From: Comamonas testosteroni
GTDB taxonomy: Bacteria; Pseudomonadota; Gammaproteobacteria; Burkholderiales; Burkholderiaceae_C
NCBI RefSeq assembly: GCF_003569915.1
Contig: NZ_KZ984440.1
Location: 248,001-312,000, forward strand
DNA: 64,000 nt
Direction: 5' to 3'
Shown: piece by piece, positions 34,894 through 45,055 of the stretch
How the letters are laid out: every line of letters starts with the position of its first letter
Numbering within the stretch: position 1 is the first letter of the stretch
The notes under the pieces: model-generated
Told to the model about the DNA's origin: nothing
Seen by the model: only the letters and a program-made list of their open reading frames with translations
The model's database searches: none
Position numbers and translations under genes: made by a program

Positions 34894-35844
34894 CTATGTG
34901 CTCTGAGTGCGTGCGCGTTGAAAGCGTTTGAGCGACCAGACAATGCCGGCCAGAATCAGCAGCATGGGTGCCAGCTCGCTGAGCTGCGGCAGGCGGCGCT
35001 CATAGATGAAGTGGTAGGCCAGTGCGAACAGGGTCTCGAACACCAGCAACTGGCCCACAAAAGTGATGGGCAGGCGCTGGCTGGCGGCATTCCACATCCA
35101 GTTGCCCAGCCAGGACGAAAAAATAGCCACGGCCAGATTCAGCAGCCAGAACAACTGCCAGCGCTGGGCGGGAATGTCGCTGGGCTCATTGTTGGGCGAC
35201 ACCAGCCACAGCACGGCCCAGAGCAGGGCGCAGATCAGCCCCACGACCAGCCCCCAGAGCGTGGACCACTCCGTGCCATTGAACTGGCTTTGCGCCAGAT
35301 AGCGGGTGTTGTCCAGCGCATAGCGGCTCCAGCAGATCACGGCCAGCACGGCCATCACCACGCCCAGCAGATAGCGGCCGCTGCTGGCGGAATGTTCGCC
35401 CGTCAGCGCAGCGGCGTTGATGAGCACAATGCCCGCCAGAATCAGCGCCATGGGAGCGAGCATGTGGCGCACAGGAATGGCGCCCGTTGTCTTGCGGCCC
35501 AGCAAGGGCACGGTGACGGGCACCAGCCCGACGATCAGTGACGTCACGGCCATGCCTATCCACTGCACGGAAGTGGCCACCAGCGCGAAATACACCACAT
35601 TGCCGGTGAGGGCCAGCCAGATCAGATGCCGCACATCGGCGCGGCTCAGCCGGGGCAGCAGCTTTGCGGCCTGGGGCAGAAAAATGCACAGCGCCACCAC
35701 GCCGTAAAGCACAAAGCGCCCAAAAGTGATTTGCAGCGGAGAGAACTCCGGCAGCATCGCAGGCACCAGAAAAATCGCGCCCCATAGCGCGCAGGCGGCC
35801 AGCGCAAAGCCAAAGCCGGAGAGAAAAGAGGTGCGGGAAGTCAT
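34894..35844 (-). CDS. EamA/DMT-superfamily transporter
   Basis: This ten-helix drug/metabolite transporter of the EamA type probably exports an amino acid or other metabolite. The ATG at 35844 (MTSRTSFLSGFGFALAACALWG) gives 316 residues and starts with the usual first helix. Two EamA repeats are visible: the first begins ALAACALWGAIFLV and the second ALLWAVLWLV...WLGNWMWNAASQRLPITFVGQLLVFETLFALAYHFIYERR, matching the conserved family end. The gene stands alone upstream of the two-component genes. The substrate is unknown. Confidence 0.9.
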   Translation of the reverse strand: MTSRTSFLSGFGFALAACALWGAIFLVPAMLPEFSPLQITFGRFVLYGVVALCIFLPQAAKLLPRLSRADVRHLIWLALTGNVVYFALVATSVQWIGMAVTSLIVGLVPVTVPLLGRKTTGAIPVRHMLAPMALILAGIVLINAAALTGEHSASSGRYLLGVVMAVLAVICWSRYALDNTRYLAQSQFNGTEWSTLWGLVVGLICALLWAVLWLVSPNNEPSDIPAQRWQLFWLLNLAVAIFSSWLGNWMWNAASQRLPITFVGQLLVFETLFALAYHFIYERRLPQLSELAPMLLILAGIVWSLKRFQRARTQST

Positions 35845-35947
35845 GCCGGGGCAGCGCGCCAGCGGGTGGCGGCGGTGGTCGAAAGAAGCGATCAGGGCGC
35901 GATTTTGCGCTGCAGGCAAAAACCGCTGTGCGGCCTCTGAAACCGCT

Positions 35948-36016
35948 GATTTTGAGTCAAATTGGCCTGATGTCCATGAATATCATAGACTGATAGCTAT
36001 CAAATCAGGAGTTTCA
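35948..36016 (+). repeat. Dispersed hairpin repeat, copy D
   Basis: The element starts GATTTTGAGTCAAATTGGCC, continues CTGATGTCC, AT-rich loop, ATAGACTGATAGCTAT, and ends CAAATCAGGAG. It is the clearest flanking sequence of the family, and copy F aligns to it without gaps over the core. It lies in the 335-bp gap 35845-36179, upstream of the argH promoter; nothing else is seen in that gap apart from the promoter. Confidence 0.87.
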
Positions 36017-36068
36017 GGCGGCGCTTGGTAGGCTTTGTCGCAGTAGCCGGGCATGGCTATGCAGCCGC

Positions 36069-36098
36069 TTGGCAGCAGGCTTGGGGCAGGCCGATAAA
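36069..36098 (+). promoter_or_regulatory. Candidate argH promoter
   Basis: TTGGCA (36069-36074) and GATAAA (36093-36098) are separated by 18 bp, giving a start near 36106 and a leader of about 74 nt. No ARG box was recognised. Confidence 0.5.
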
Positions 36099-36179
36099 AT
36101 CACTGTTTCTGCTTTGCACAGCCGTCACGCCATCTTCTGCAATGGGCGGCCTGTGGTTTTACGGGATTGTTGCCCTCAC

Positions 36180-37628
36180 ATGTCTACATCTGCTCCTTCG
36201 CACAACCAGCTCGATTCCAAGGCTGAAGCCTGGTCTGCCCTGTTCTCTGAACCCATGAGCGACCTGGTCAAGCGCTACACCTCCAGCGTGTTTTTTGACA
36301 AGCGCATGTGGCAGGCCGACATCCAGGGCTCTCTGGCCCACGCCGAAATGCTTTCGGCCCAGAAGATCATTGCTGCCGAAGACTTTGCCGCCATCCAGAA
36401 GGGCATGGCGCAGATCACTTCCGAAATCGAAGCCGGCACCTTTGACTGGAAGCTCGATCTGGAAGACGTACACCTGAACATCGAAGCGCGCCTGACCTCG
36501 CTGGTGGGTGATGCGGGTAAGCGCCTGCACACGGGCCGCAGCCGTAACGACCAGGTGGCAACTGACGTGCGCCTGTGGCTGCGCGGCGAGATCGACCTGA
36601 TCGAAGGCCTGCTCAAGGAACTGCAGCGCTCGCTGGTTGAAGTGGCCGAAAAGAATGTGGATGTGATCCTGCCCGGTTTCACCCACCTGCAAGTGGCCCA
36701 GCCCGTGAGCTTCGCCCACCATCTGCTGGCCTATGTGGAAATGTTCAAGCGCGATGCCGAGCGCATGCTGGATGTGAGGAAGCGCGTGAACGTGCTGCCG
36801 CTGGGCTCTGCCGCGCTGGCTGGCACGACTTACCCGCTGGACCGCGAGCGCGTGGCCAAGACCCTGGGTATGGAGGGCGTGTCGCAAAACTCGCTGGACG
36901 GCGTGTCCGACCGTGACTTTGCGATTGAATTCACCGCTGCTGCCTCGCTGTGCATGGTGCACGTGAGCCGCCTGTCCGAAGAGCTGATCATCTGGATGAG
37001 CCAGAACTTTGGCTTTATCAAGATTGCCGACCGCTTCACCACCGGCTCGTCCATCATGCCCCAGAAGAAGAACCCCGATGTGCCCGAGCTGGCACGCGGC
37101 AAGACCGGCCGCGTGGTCGGCCATCTGATGGGCCTGATCACCTTGATGAAGGGCCAGCCTCTGGCTTACAACAAGGACAACCAGGAAGACAAGGAGCCGC
37201 TGTTCGACACTGTCGATACGCTCAAGGACACACTGCGCATCTTTGCCGAAATGATTGGTGGCCAGATCAACCCAGCGACTGGCAAGAAGGAAGGCGGCAT
37301 CACCGTCAATGCAGAAAACATGCGCGCTGCAGCACTCAAGGGCTACGCCACCGCCACCGATCTGGCCGACTATCTGGTCAAAAAGGGCCTGCCTTTCCGC
37401 GATGCCCATGAAACGGTTGCGCATGCAGTGAAGCTGGCAACGCTCAAGGGTGTGGACCTGACCGAGCTGCCTTTGGCCGAGCTGCAAGCCTTCAACCCCA
37501 ATATCGAAGCCGATGTGTTCGAAGCCCTGAGCCTGGAAGGCTCGCTCAACGCCCGCAACACGCTGGGCGGTACGGCACCTGCACAAGTGCGCATTCAGCT
37601 GGCCAAGCACCACGCGCGTCTGGCCTGA
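36180..37628 (+). CDS. argH: Argininosuccinate lyase
   Basis: ArgH converts argininosuccinate to arginine and fumarate, the last step of arginine synthesis. The ATG at 36180 gives 482 residues ([18 protein letters not shown]...), a little longer at the N-terminus than E. coli ArgH. The family hallmarks are present: [29 protein letters not shown], and the fumarase-superfamily signature [12 protein letters not shown] with the catalytic serine (about 289). A terminator follows. It stands alone with its own candidate promoter. Confidence 0.97.
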   Translation: MSTSAPSHNQLDSKAEAWSALFSEPMSDLVKRYTSSVFFDKRMWQADIQGSLAHAEMLSAQKIIAAEDFAAIQKGMAQITSEIEAGTFDWKLDLEDVHLNIEARLTSLVGDAGKRLHTGRSRNDQVATDVRLWLRGEIDLIEGLLKELQRSLVEVAEKNVDVILPGFTHLQVAQPVSFAHHLLAYVEMFKRDAERMLDVRKRVNVLPLGSAALAGTTYPLDRERVAKTLGMEGVSQNSLDGVSDRDFAIEFTAAASLCMVHVSRLSEELIIWMSQNFGFIKIADRFTTGSSIMPQKKNPDVPELARGKTGRVVGHLMGLITLMKGQPLAYNKDNQEDKEPLFDTVDTLKDTLRIFAEMIGGQINPATGKKEGGITVNAENMRAAALKGYATATDLADYLVKKGLPFRDAHETVAHAVKLATLKGVDLTELPLAELQAFNPNIEADVFEALSLEGSLNARNTLGGTAPAQVRIQLAKHHARLA

Positions 37629-37667
37629 TGCTTGACCCGCACACTGTGGCGTAGTTCTCACGCCGGG

Positions 37668-37695
37668 AAAGCGCCCTTACCGGGCGCTTTTGTTT
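37668..37695 (+). terminator. Terminator after argH
   Basis: AAAGCGCCC / GGGCGCTTT with a 5-nt loop is followed by TGTTTTGGTT. Confidence 0.9.
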
Positions 37696-37727
37696 TGGTT
37701 AGTCTAGAAAAACTGAGGAGAAAACCC

Positions 37728-38708
37728 ATGACGCAAACTCGCCGTCAGCTCTTGCGCGCCACCGCTGGCGCAGCCGCAGCCAGTGCTCTGGCTCCACTGG
37801 CCTGGGCACAGCCTGGCCAGCCCATCAAAATTCTGGTGGGCTTCCCACCCGGAGGTGGCTCGGACGCGATTGCGCGCCTGCTGGCTGACAAGCTCAAGGA
37901 CGAACTGGGTGGCACCACGGTGCTCGTGGACAACCGCCCCGGAGCAGGTGGCCAGATTGCGGCGCAGATGCTCAAGGCTTCGCCGGCCGATGGTCACACG
38001 CTGTTTCTCACGCATGACCACACCATCTCCATCCTGCCCCAGGTGGTGAAAAAGCCCGGTTTCGATCCGCAGCAGGACTTCACGCCCGTGGCCGGTATTG
38101 CTACCTTTGTGAATGCGCTGGCCGTCTCCAGCCAGACTCCGGCCAAGAATCTGGCCGAATACGTGGAATGGCTCAAGGGCGGCGCCAAGCGCGGCACGAT
38201 CGGCATTCCTGCGCCTGCATCCACGCCCGAGTTTCTGGTCAAGATTCTGGCCGATCACTACAAGCTCGATCTGGTGGCTGCGCCGTATCGCGGCAGCGCG
38301 CCCATGCTGGCCGATATGCTGGGCAACCAGATTCCCGCAGGCATTGGCTCCGTGCCGGACTTCATCGAGAACCACAAGGCAGGCAAGCTGCGCGTGATTG
38401 GTGTGCTCGGTGGCAAGCGTCAGGCTTCCATGCCTGAAGTGCCGACCATGCTGGAGCAAGGCATCAAGGGCTTTGAAGACACGCCTTACTACGGCATCTA
38501 TGCGCCCAAGGGCACACCCCAGACTTTTGTCGAGCGTTTTTCGATTGCCGTGGCCAATGTGCTCAAGCAGCGCGACGTCTATGCGCAACTGACTGCGCTG
38601 GGACTTACCGTTGGATACATGAATCCAGCTCAGTTGGCAGCCCGTGAAAGTGCCTATACCAGGGTTTGGGCCGGTATCATCAGGCGCAGCGGTTTCCAGC
38701 CGCAGTAG
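37728..38708 (+). CDS. Bug-family (TctC) tripartite tricarboxylate transporter substrate-binding protein
   Basis: This is a periplasmic solute-binding protein of the Bug family, which is hugely expanded in Bordetella and Comamonas relatives and binds carboxylates and similar solutes. The start at 37728 follows a GAGGAG site and gives 326 residues. A Tat-like signal (TRRQLLRATAGAAAASALAPLAWAQ) is followed by the typical family opening PIKILVGFPPGGGSDAIARLLADKL, then VLVDNRPGAGGQIAAQ and the ADGHTLFL strand. The C-terminal GLTVGYMNPAQLAARESAYTRVWAGIIR matches. No TctA/TctB membrane genes adjoin it, so it is an orphan receptor; its ligand is unknown. Confidence 0.92.
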   Translation: MTQTRRQLLRATAGAAAASALAPLAWAQPGQPIKILVGFPPGGGSDAIARLLADKLKDELGGTTVLVDNRPGAGGQIAAQMLKASPADGHTLFLTHDHTISILPQVVKKPGFDPQQDFTPVAGIATFVNALAVSSQTPAKNLAEYVEWLKGGAKRGTIGIPAPASTPEFLVKILADHYKLDLVAAPYRGSAPMLADMLGNQIPAGIGSVPDFIENHKAGKLRVIGVLGGKRQASMPEVPTMLEQGIKGFEDTPYYGIYAPKGTPQTFVERFSIAVANVLKQRDVYAQLTALGLTVGYMNPAQLAARESAYTRVWAGIIRRSGFQPQ

Positions 38709-38736
38709 TCCGCGCGTGCTGCTTCGGCGCCTCAAG

Positions 38737-38769
38737 GCCCTGCTTCACATGTGGAGGCAGGGCTTTTTT
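38737..38769 (+). terminator. Terminator after the Bug-protein gene
   Basis: GCCCTGC / GCAGGGC with an inner CAC / GTG helix is followed by six T residues. Confidence 0.88.
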
Positions 38770-38864
38770 GCATCTGCCTGTGCAGCAGACTGCGACGCTG
38801 GACCGAACTCCAGATTCAAACAGCCGGGGCAGGCGCAAGACCTGCCCAAAAGGGAGATGACTGT

Positions 38865-41800
38865 ATGACCGTGTCGCACATAGATACGAGCGGAAAGGGG
38901 AGGCAGTCTGCGCCAGTCTGGCGCAAGCTGCTGGGAGCAGGACTGTTATGGGGGCTGGCCGCCACTGCGGCACATGCCGTGGGTGTGCGGCAGTTCAGTC
39001 CGCAGGGCGATGTCAGCAACGTAGGCCAGGTGGTGGTTCAGCTCGATGGCGCGGGCGTGCGCTTTGGCGACCCCAAGGCCGAAGCACCGGTGACGCTGCA
39101 ATGCACGAACGCCGAAGCTGCCAAGGGCACAGGCCGCTGGAACAGCGAAAAGGAATGGGTGTTCGACTTCACCCAGAACCTGCCCGCTGGCGTGCGCTGC
39201 ACGGCGCAGATCAGCCCCAAATTCAAGACGGTTGCTGGCACAGCATTGACGGGCGCTTCCAGCTATCAATTTCAGACTGGCGGCCCGCAGGTCAGCGATA
39301 TTGCTCCTGACACCTATGAGTCGGTGGACGAGCAGCAATACTTTGCGCTGCGCCTGACCGGCGCTGCCACTACCGACAGCCTGCAAAAGCGCGTCTGGTG
39401 CACTTCCGAAGGTGTGGGTGAGCGCATCCCTGTGCAACTGGTTGACGGCAAGGACCGCGATGCCGTGCTCAAGCAGCGCCACTGGGACAAGGATGCCGCC
39501 AAGCATCCGCAGAACTATGCGGTGCTGGCCTGTAACCGCCGCCTGACATCGGGCAGCAAGATGACGCTGGTCTATGGCAAGGGCGTGGCCATGGCCAATG
39601 GTCTGGCCAGCAAGGACGAGCAGCGCTACGAATATCAGGTACGCGAGCCTTTCTCTGCAGAATTCAGCTGCGAGCGTGAAAACGCCAACGCAGCCTGCCT
39701 GCCAATTCGTCCCATGCGCCTGAGCTTCAACGCTCCCGTGCCGCGCAAGCTGATTGAGGCCATTCGCCTCAAGAGCGGTGCTTCGGCAGTGGCACCTGTC
39801 ATTGAGCAAAACGGGGACAAGCTGGCTGAAGACTCATTGGTGGATTCGGTGACCTTCCCGGCCACCATGACGGCCAATGCCAAGTACACGATCGAGTTGC
39901 CGCCGCAGTTCAAGGACGCTGCGGGCCGTGCTCTGACCAATGCCAATATGTTCCCGCTGGCCACGGCCACGGGCAGCATGCCCCCGCTGGTCAAGTTTGC
40001 GGCTGCGCCTTTCGGCATTGTGGAGCGCTTTGCCGAAGGCCCGAGCGGCCCGGCCCTGCTGCCCGTGACGTTGCGCAATGTGGAGCCCGAGCTGACTGCC
40101 CGCTCGCTCGATGCCAGCGTGGTACGCACCAAAAAAGGTGGCTCTGACGCCGACATCATTGCCTGGCTGAACAAGGTCAGCCGCTATGAAGGCTCCAGCA
40201 TCGAGCGCAAGCAGGCAACGCGTGATGGCGTGCGTGCTCTGCCTCCCATCATCAACGAGGACAAGAACTGGGTGCAGACCCGCATGCTGTCTCTGCTTGA
40301 CGGTCAGAGCCAGGTTAAGACGCTGGAAATGCCCAAGGCTGCCAAGGGCGATCCACGTCCGTTTGAAGTGGTAGGCATTCCCATGAGCCCGGGCTTTCAG
40401 GTGGTCGAAATCGCTTCGCCCCTGCTGGGCAAGTCGCTGCTCGATGAAGGCTATGGCGCAGGTCGCACCATGTATGTACGCACCTCGGTGCTGGTGACCA
40501 ATCTGGCTGTGCACTTCAAGCTGGGACGTGAAAGCTCGATTGCCTGGGTCACATCTCTGGACAAGGGCAAGGTGGTGCCTGGTGCCACGGTGCAGATCTC
40601 TGACTGCCGTGGCAAAGCCATTGCATCGGCCGTGACCAATGAGCAGGGCGTGGTGACGTTCAAGGGGCTGGACCCCAGCGCTCCGCGTTGCAGCGGTGAG
40701 GGCTATGACGGCGGTCACAGCGGCAGCTACTTTGTCAGCGCCCGTGTGAACGGCAGCGATGGCGAAGACATGGCATTTGTCTGGAGTGACTGGCAAAAGG
40801 GTATTGAGCCATGGCGCTTCAATGTGCCAACCAGCTCCAGCAGCCAGCGTGACGAAGTGGCGCACACGATTTTCGACCGCATGCTGTTCCGCGCGGGCGA
40901 GACCGTGTCCATGAAGCACATGATGCGTGAACTGGTGGGACCGGGCGGCAAGAGCAATGGCTTTGTGATGCCGTCGAGCTTACCTGACAAGCTGACCATT
41001 ACCCATCTGGGCAGCGGCCAGCGTTTTACGCAGGCACTGAGCTGGACGAGTAACGGCAGCTCCATCAGCGAGTTTGCGATTCCCAAGGCTGCCAAGCTTG
41101 GCGAGTACTCGGTGCAACTGGGCTATGCCAATGGCAGCAATGGTCGCTCAAGCTTCAGCACCGGCATCTTCCGCGTGGAAGAGTTCCGTCTGCCTGTGAT
41201 GGAAGGCCGAGTCGGCCCGGCCAGCAAGGATGCGCTGTTCAGCGTGACCAGCGTTCCTGCAGAAGTGCAGATCAACTATGTCTCTGGCGGTGCTGCCGCG
41301 AATCTGCCAGTCAAGGTCTCGGCCCTGCTGCGCAGCAAGTCGCTGGACTTTGCTGGCTGGGACGGCTTTAACTTCAATCAGCCACGCAGTGCTCAGGATG
41401 TGAGCAATGGCGACGATGAAGAAGCCAGCTATGCCGATGACTCCAAGGTGGTTGCCGACAAGCTGCCTGTGACACTGGACAAGAACGGTCTGGGCAAGGT
41501 CACCATCGACAAGCTGCCCAAGTCCACCGAGCCACGTGACCTGGTGATGGAAGCGACTTACGCCGACCCCAATGGCGAAGTGCAGACCCTGCGCGGCACG
41601 CGCACCATCTGGCCTGCTGCCGTGGTGGCGGGTGTGCGCTCGGAAAGCTGGGTGTCCGTGGATCGCAAGCTGAGCTTTCAGGCGCTGACGCTGGATACCG
41701 CAGGCAAAGTTGCCGCCGGTGTGCCCGTGAAGGTGGAAGCCGTGGCGCGCGTCACCACATCCAGCCGCAAGCGTCTGGTCGGTGGTTTCTACAGCTATGA

Positions 41801-44800
41801 CAACCAGACTTCGCTGAAGTCTTTGGGCACAGTCTGCTCGGGCACCAGCGACAGCCATGGTTTGCTGCAGTGCGAGGCACAACTGTCCCAGCCCGGTGAG
41901 GTGGAGCTGATCGTGCGCGCCGCCGACAAGGAAGGCCGCAGTGCACAGGCAGCCACATCCGTATGGGTGACGGGCAAGGGTGAAATCTGGTTTGGCGGTG
42001 AAGATCATGACCGCATGGATGTGCTGTCCGAACGCAAGAGCTACGAGCCCGGCGAGACAGCGCGCTTCCAGGTGCGCATGCCTTTCCGCCGCGCAACCGC
42101 GCTGGTGTCCGTGGAGCGTGAAGGTGTGGTCAGCACCCAGGTAGTTGAGCTGACGGGTGAGAACCCCACGGTTGAACTGAAGGTGCAGGAGGACTGGGGC
42201 CCTAACGTCTATGTCAGCGTGCTGGCACTGCGTGGCCGCCTGATGGAAGTGCCCTGGTACAGCTTCTTTACCTGGGGCTTCAAGTCGCCGCTGGAATGGT
42301 GGCGTGCCTTCTGGAATGACGGCAAGGAATTTGTGGCACCCACTGCCATGGTGGACCTGTCCAAGCCTGCCTTCCGTTTCGGCATGTCCGAAATCCGCGT
42401 GGGGCTCAAGGGTCACACCATTGATGTCAAGGTGACATCAGACAAACAGAGCTACAAGGTGCGTGGCACGGCCAAGGTCACCATCAAGGGCACGCTGCCC
42501 GATGGCAAGCCCGCCGCAGGTGCGCAGGTGGCTGTGGCCGCAGTGGACCAGGCTTTGCTGGAGCTGATGCCCAATAGCAGCTGGAACCTGATGGATGCCA
42601 TGATGACGCGCCGCGACTGGGGCGTGCAGACGGCAACGGCGCAAATGGAAATCATCGGTCGCCGTCACTACGGCAAGAAGGCCGTGCCTGCAGGCGGTGG
42701 CGGTGGCCGCAGCCCCACGCGCGAGTTGCTCAACACCTTGCTGGTCTGGATGCCCAATGTGCAGCTGGACGCCAACGGCATGGCTCTGATCGATGTGCCG
42801 CTCAACGATGCGCTGACCACCTTCCAGGTGGTGGCGGTGGCCGATGCGGGCACCAGCCTGTTCGGCACGGGCAAGACGGCTATTCGCACCACGCAGGATC
42901 TGCAGATCATCAGCGGTCTGCCTCCGCTCGTGCGTGAGGACGATCTGTTCCGTGCTCAAGTCACGCTGCGCAACACCTCGGCCAAGGCCATGAAGGTGGA
43001 AGTCACGCCGCGCGCCACGCTGCTGGATCTGAAACCTCAGACCGTGGAAATCCCCGCGGGTGAAGCCCGTGAAGTGGCCTGGGATGTGAAGGCTCCGGCC
43101 CAGCTCTCCGGCACACGTGCCGAAGCGCTGATCTGGGAAATCGCAGCCCGTGACACCAGCGGTGGTGCGGATGCTGCGCAGGATGCCCTGAAGATCAGCC
43201 AGCGCATCGTGCCCGCAGTGCCTTTGACGGTGCAGCAAGCCACGCTGGTGCAGGTGGATGGCAACTTCACCATGCCGGTGAACCCGCCCGCCGATGCGCT
43301 GCCCGGTCGTGGCGGTCTGCAGATGTCTCTTGTGCCCAAGCTGACCGAAGGTCTGCCCGGCGTGCGTGACTGGTGGGCCAGCTACCCCTACTCCTGCCTG
43401 GAGCAGAGGACCAGCAAGGCGGTTGGCATGAACAACCCCGAGCTGTGGACCAACACCATGGCGCAGTTGCCCAACTATCTGGACAGCGATGGTCTGGCCA
43501 GCTACTTCCCGCTGCAAGATGGTGGACGCAACCGTGGCAGCGATACGCTGACCGCGCATCTGCTGAACATGTCGGCACTGGCACAGGGCGTGGACAAGCG
43601 CTATGTGATTCCAGCCGGTGAACGTGCCCGCATGGAAGACGGCCTGGTCGCCTTTGTGGAAGGCCGCATCCAGCGTGATTTCTGGAGCCCTCGCAAGGAT
43701 CTGGAAATGCGCAAGCTGGCCGCGATTGCCGCGCTGGCGCTGTCCGGCAAGGCAAGCCCACGCATGCTGGACAGCATCAACATCACCCCCAACCAGTGGC
43801 CTACCCATGCGGTCATTGATCTGGTGATGCTGCTGCAGCGCATGAAGGACGCACCGCAGCATGATGAACGCCTGGCTCAGGCCATGCAGATTCTGCGCAG
43901 CCGCCTGACCTTCAATGGCACGCGCGCAGGCTTCAGCACCGACCAGGATGACAGCTGGTGGTGGTTGATGCAAAGCCCCGATGTGAATCTGGCGCGCCTG
44001 ATTCTGGTGACTATCAATGATCCGCAATGGACGCCCGATATGCCGCGTCTGGTCAGCGGCTTTATTGCACGTCAGCAGGCCGGTGCCTGGAACACAACCA
44101 CAGCCAACCTGTGGGGTGCGCTGGCGCTGCGCCGCTTCTCTGCCAAGTTCGAGTCCGAAGCCGTGGCCGGTACAACCGTCGCAAGTCTGGGCGGCAACGA
44201 AGCCAAGGTGGACTGGAGCGCTGTGAAGCGCGCCACCTCGGAAGATGTGCAGGGTGCGGCCCACGCGGCCAGCGCCTTCGGCGAGCCAGTGCGCGCCGGT
44301 GGTCTGATGAACAACACCATGTTTATGCCCTGGGCCAAGGCCGGCAAGGGGCAGCTCAGCGTGGCGCAGCAAGGCACAGGCAAGCCCTGGCTGACGGTGC
44401 AGTCCGTGGCTGCGGTGGTCCTGAAAGCTCCGTTTGCTTCGGGCTACAGCATCAAAAAGACCATCACGCCTGTGGAGCAGGCTGACAAGAGCATGTTCGG
44501 TGGCGGTCAGTACACCCGTGGCGATGTGCTGCGCGTGACGCTGGAGGTGCAGGCCAAGACCGATATGACCTGGGTGGCGATTAGCGATCCTGTGCCTACG
44601 GGCGCAACCATTCTGGGTGGCGGCCTGGGCCGTGACTCGGAAATTGCGACCAAGGGCGAGAAGCAGGAAGGCGCTGGCTGGCTGGCCTATGAGGAGCGCA
44701 GCTTTGAAGCCTATCGTGCCTACTACCAGTACATGCCCGCAGGCACGACCAAGGTGGAGTACACCGTGCGCCTGAACAACGCTGGTGAATTTGCACTGCC

Positions 44801-44885
44801 ACCCACGCGTGCAGAAGCGCTGTACGCGCCCGAGATGTTTGGCGAGACACCTAACGCCAAGCTCAAGGTGGTGATGCCCAAGTAA
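38865..44885 (+). CDS. Bacterial alpha-2-macroglobulin (YfhM-type) with intact thioester
   Basis: Bacterial alpha-2-macroglobulins trap proteases in the periplasm to protect a cell with a damaged envelope. The ATG at 38865, 9 nt after a GGGAG site, gives 2006 residues, somewhat longer than the about 1650 of E. coli YfhM. A signal peptide (WRKLLGAGLLWGLAATAAHA) ends in an AHA|VG type-I site with no lipobox cysteine, whereas YfhM is a lipoprotein. The many MG domains contain segments such as KPIFRFGMSEIRVG-like repeats and YEPGETARFQVR. The thioester motif CLEQ (C1511) lies in YPYSCLEQRTSKAVG. pbpC, its usual partner gene, is 6.6 kb downstream with a transport operon between. A terminator follows. 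Confidence 0.92.
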   Translation: MTVSHIDTSGKGRQSAPVWRKLLGAGLLWGLAATAAHAVGVRQFSPQGDVSNVGQVVVQLDGAGVRFGDPKAEAPVTLQCTNAEAAKGTGRWNSEKEWVFDFTQNLPAGVRCTAQISPKFKTVAGTALTGASSYQFQTGGPQVSDIAPDTYESVDEQQYFALRLTGAATTDSLQKRVWCTSEGVGERIPVQLVDGKDRDAVLKQRHWDKDAAKHPQNYAVLACNRRLTSGSKMTLVYGKGVAMANGLASKDEQRYEYQVREPFSAEFSCERENANAACLPIRPMRLSFNAPVPRKLIEAIRLKSGASAVAPVIEQNGDKLAEDSLVDSVTFPATMTANAKYTIELPPQFKDAAGRALTNANMFPLATATGSMPPLVKFAAAPFGIVERFAEGPSGPALLPVTLRNVEPELTARSLDASVVRTKKGGSDADIIAWLNKVSRYEGSSIERKQATRDGVRALPPIINEDKNWVQTRMLSLLDGQSQVKTLEMPKAAKGDPRPFEVVGIPMSPGFQVVEIASPLLGKSLLDEGYGAGRTMYVRTSVLVTNLAVHFKLGRESSIAWVTSLDKGKVVPGATVQISDCRGKAIASAVTNEQGVVTFKGLDPSAPRCSGEGYDGGHSGSYFVSARVNGSDGEDMAFVWSDWQKGIEPWRFNVPTSSSSQRDEVAHTIFDRMLFRAGETVSMKHMMRELVGPGGKSNGFVMPSSLPDKLTITHLGSGQRFTQALSWTSNGSSISEFAIPKAAKLGEYSVQLGYANGSNGRSSFSTGIFRVEEFRLPVMEGRVGPASKDALFSVTSVPAEVQINYVSGGAAANLPVKVSALLRSKSLDFAGWDGFNFNQPRSAQDVSNGDDEEASYADDSKVVADKLPVTLDKNGLGKVTIDKLPKSTEPRDLVMEATYADPNGEVQTLRGTRTIWPAAVVAGVRSESWVSVDRKLSFQALTLDTAGKVAAGVPVKVEAVARVTTSSRKRLVGGFYSYDNQTSLKSLGTVCSGTSDSHGLLQCEAQLSQPGEVELIVRAADKEGRSAQAATSVWVTGKGEIWFGGEDHDRMDVLSERKSYEPGETARFQVRMPFRRATALVSVEREGVVSTQVVELTGENPTVELKVQEDWGPNVYVSVLALRGRLMEVPWYSFFTWGFKSPLEWWRAFWNDGKEFVAPTAMVDLSKPAFRFGMSEIRVGLKGHTIDVKVTSDKQSYKVRGTAKVTIKGTLPDGKPAAGAQVAVAAVDQALLELMPNSSWNLMDAMMTRRDWGVQTATAQMEIIGRRHYGKKAVPAGGGGGRSPTRELLNTLLVWMPNVQLDANGMALIDVPLNDALTTFQVVAVADAGTSLFGTGKTAIRTTQDLQIISGLPPLVREDDLFRAQVTLRNTSAKAMKVEVTPRATLLDLKPQTVEIPAGEAREVAWDVKAPAQLSGTRAEALIWEIAARDTSGGADAAQDALKISQRIVPAVPLTVQQATLVQVDGNFTMPVNPPADALPGRGGLQMSLVPKLTEGLPGVRDWWASYPYSCLEQRTSKAVGMNNPELWTNTMAQLPNYLDSDGLASYFPLQDGGRNRGSDTLTAHLLNMSALAQGVDKRYVIPAGERARMEDGLVAFVEGRIQRDFWSPRKDLEMRKLAAIAALALSGKASPRMLDSINITPNQWPTHAVIDLVMLLQRMKDAPQHDERLAQAMQILRSRLTFNGTRAGFSTDQDDSWWWLMQSPDVNLARLILVTINDPQWTPDMPRLVSGFIARQQAGAWNTTTANLWGALALRRFSAKFESEAVAGTTVASLGGNEAKVDWSAVKRATSEDVQGAAHAASAFGEPVRAGGLMNNTMFMPWAKAGKGQLSVAQQGTGKPWLTVQSVAAVVLKAPFASGYSIKKTITPVEQADKSMFGGGQYTRGDVLRVTLEVQAKTDMTWVAISDPVPTGATILGGGLGRDSEIATKGEKQEGAGWLAYEERSFEAYRAYYQYMPAGTTKVEYTVRLNNAGEFALPPTRAEALYAPEMFGETPNAKLKVVMPK

Positions 44886-44906
44886 GCAGACTCAGGTCTT
44901 GCGCAC

Positions 44907-44941
44907 AGCCCCGGTTGGCAATTGCTGGCCGGGGCTTTTTC
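44907..44941 (+). terminator. Terminator after the alpha-2-macroglobulin gene
   Basis: AGCCCCGG / CCGGGGCT with an inner GGC-AATT-GCT helix is followed by TTTTT. Confidence 0.9.
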
Positions 44942-45015
44942 ATGTCTGCTTTCAAGCTGCTGCGGGAAAGCATGGATTGCTGTGGGTTGGTGAACTGTGA
45001 GAAACCTCTGACGTG

Positions 45016-45044
45016 GTGACACACTTTTGTCACGCTTCATTCAT
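45016..45044 (+). promoter_or_regulatory. Candidate triple Pho box upstream of ugpC
   Basis: GTGACAC-ACTT-TTGTCAC-GCTT-CATTCAT gives three 7-bp units with an exact 11-bp period, as PhoB boxes have; the middle unit fits CTGTCAT best (5 of 7). A TAGACT -10-like box (45044-45049) follows just 6 bp before the ATG of ugpC, so the transcript may be leaderless or have a very short leader. Confidence 0.52.
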
Positions 45045-45055
45045 AGACTGCCCCG

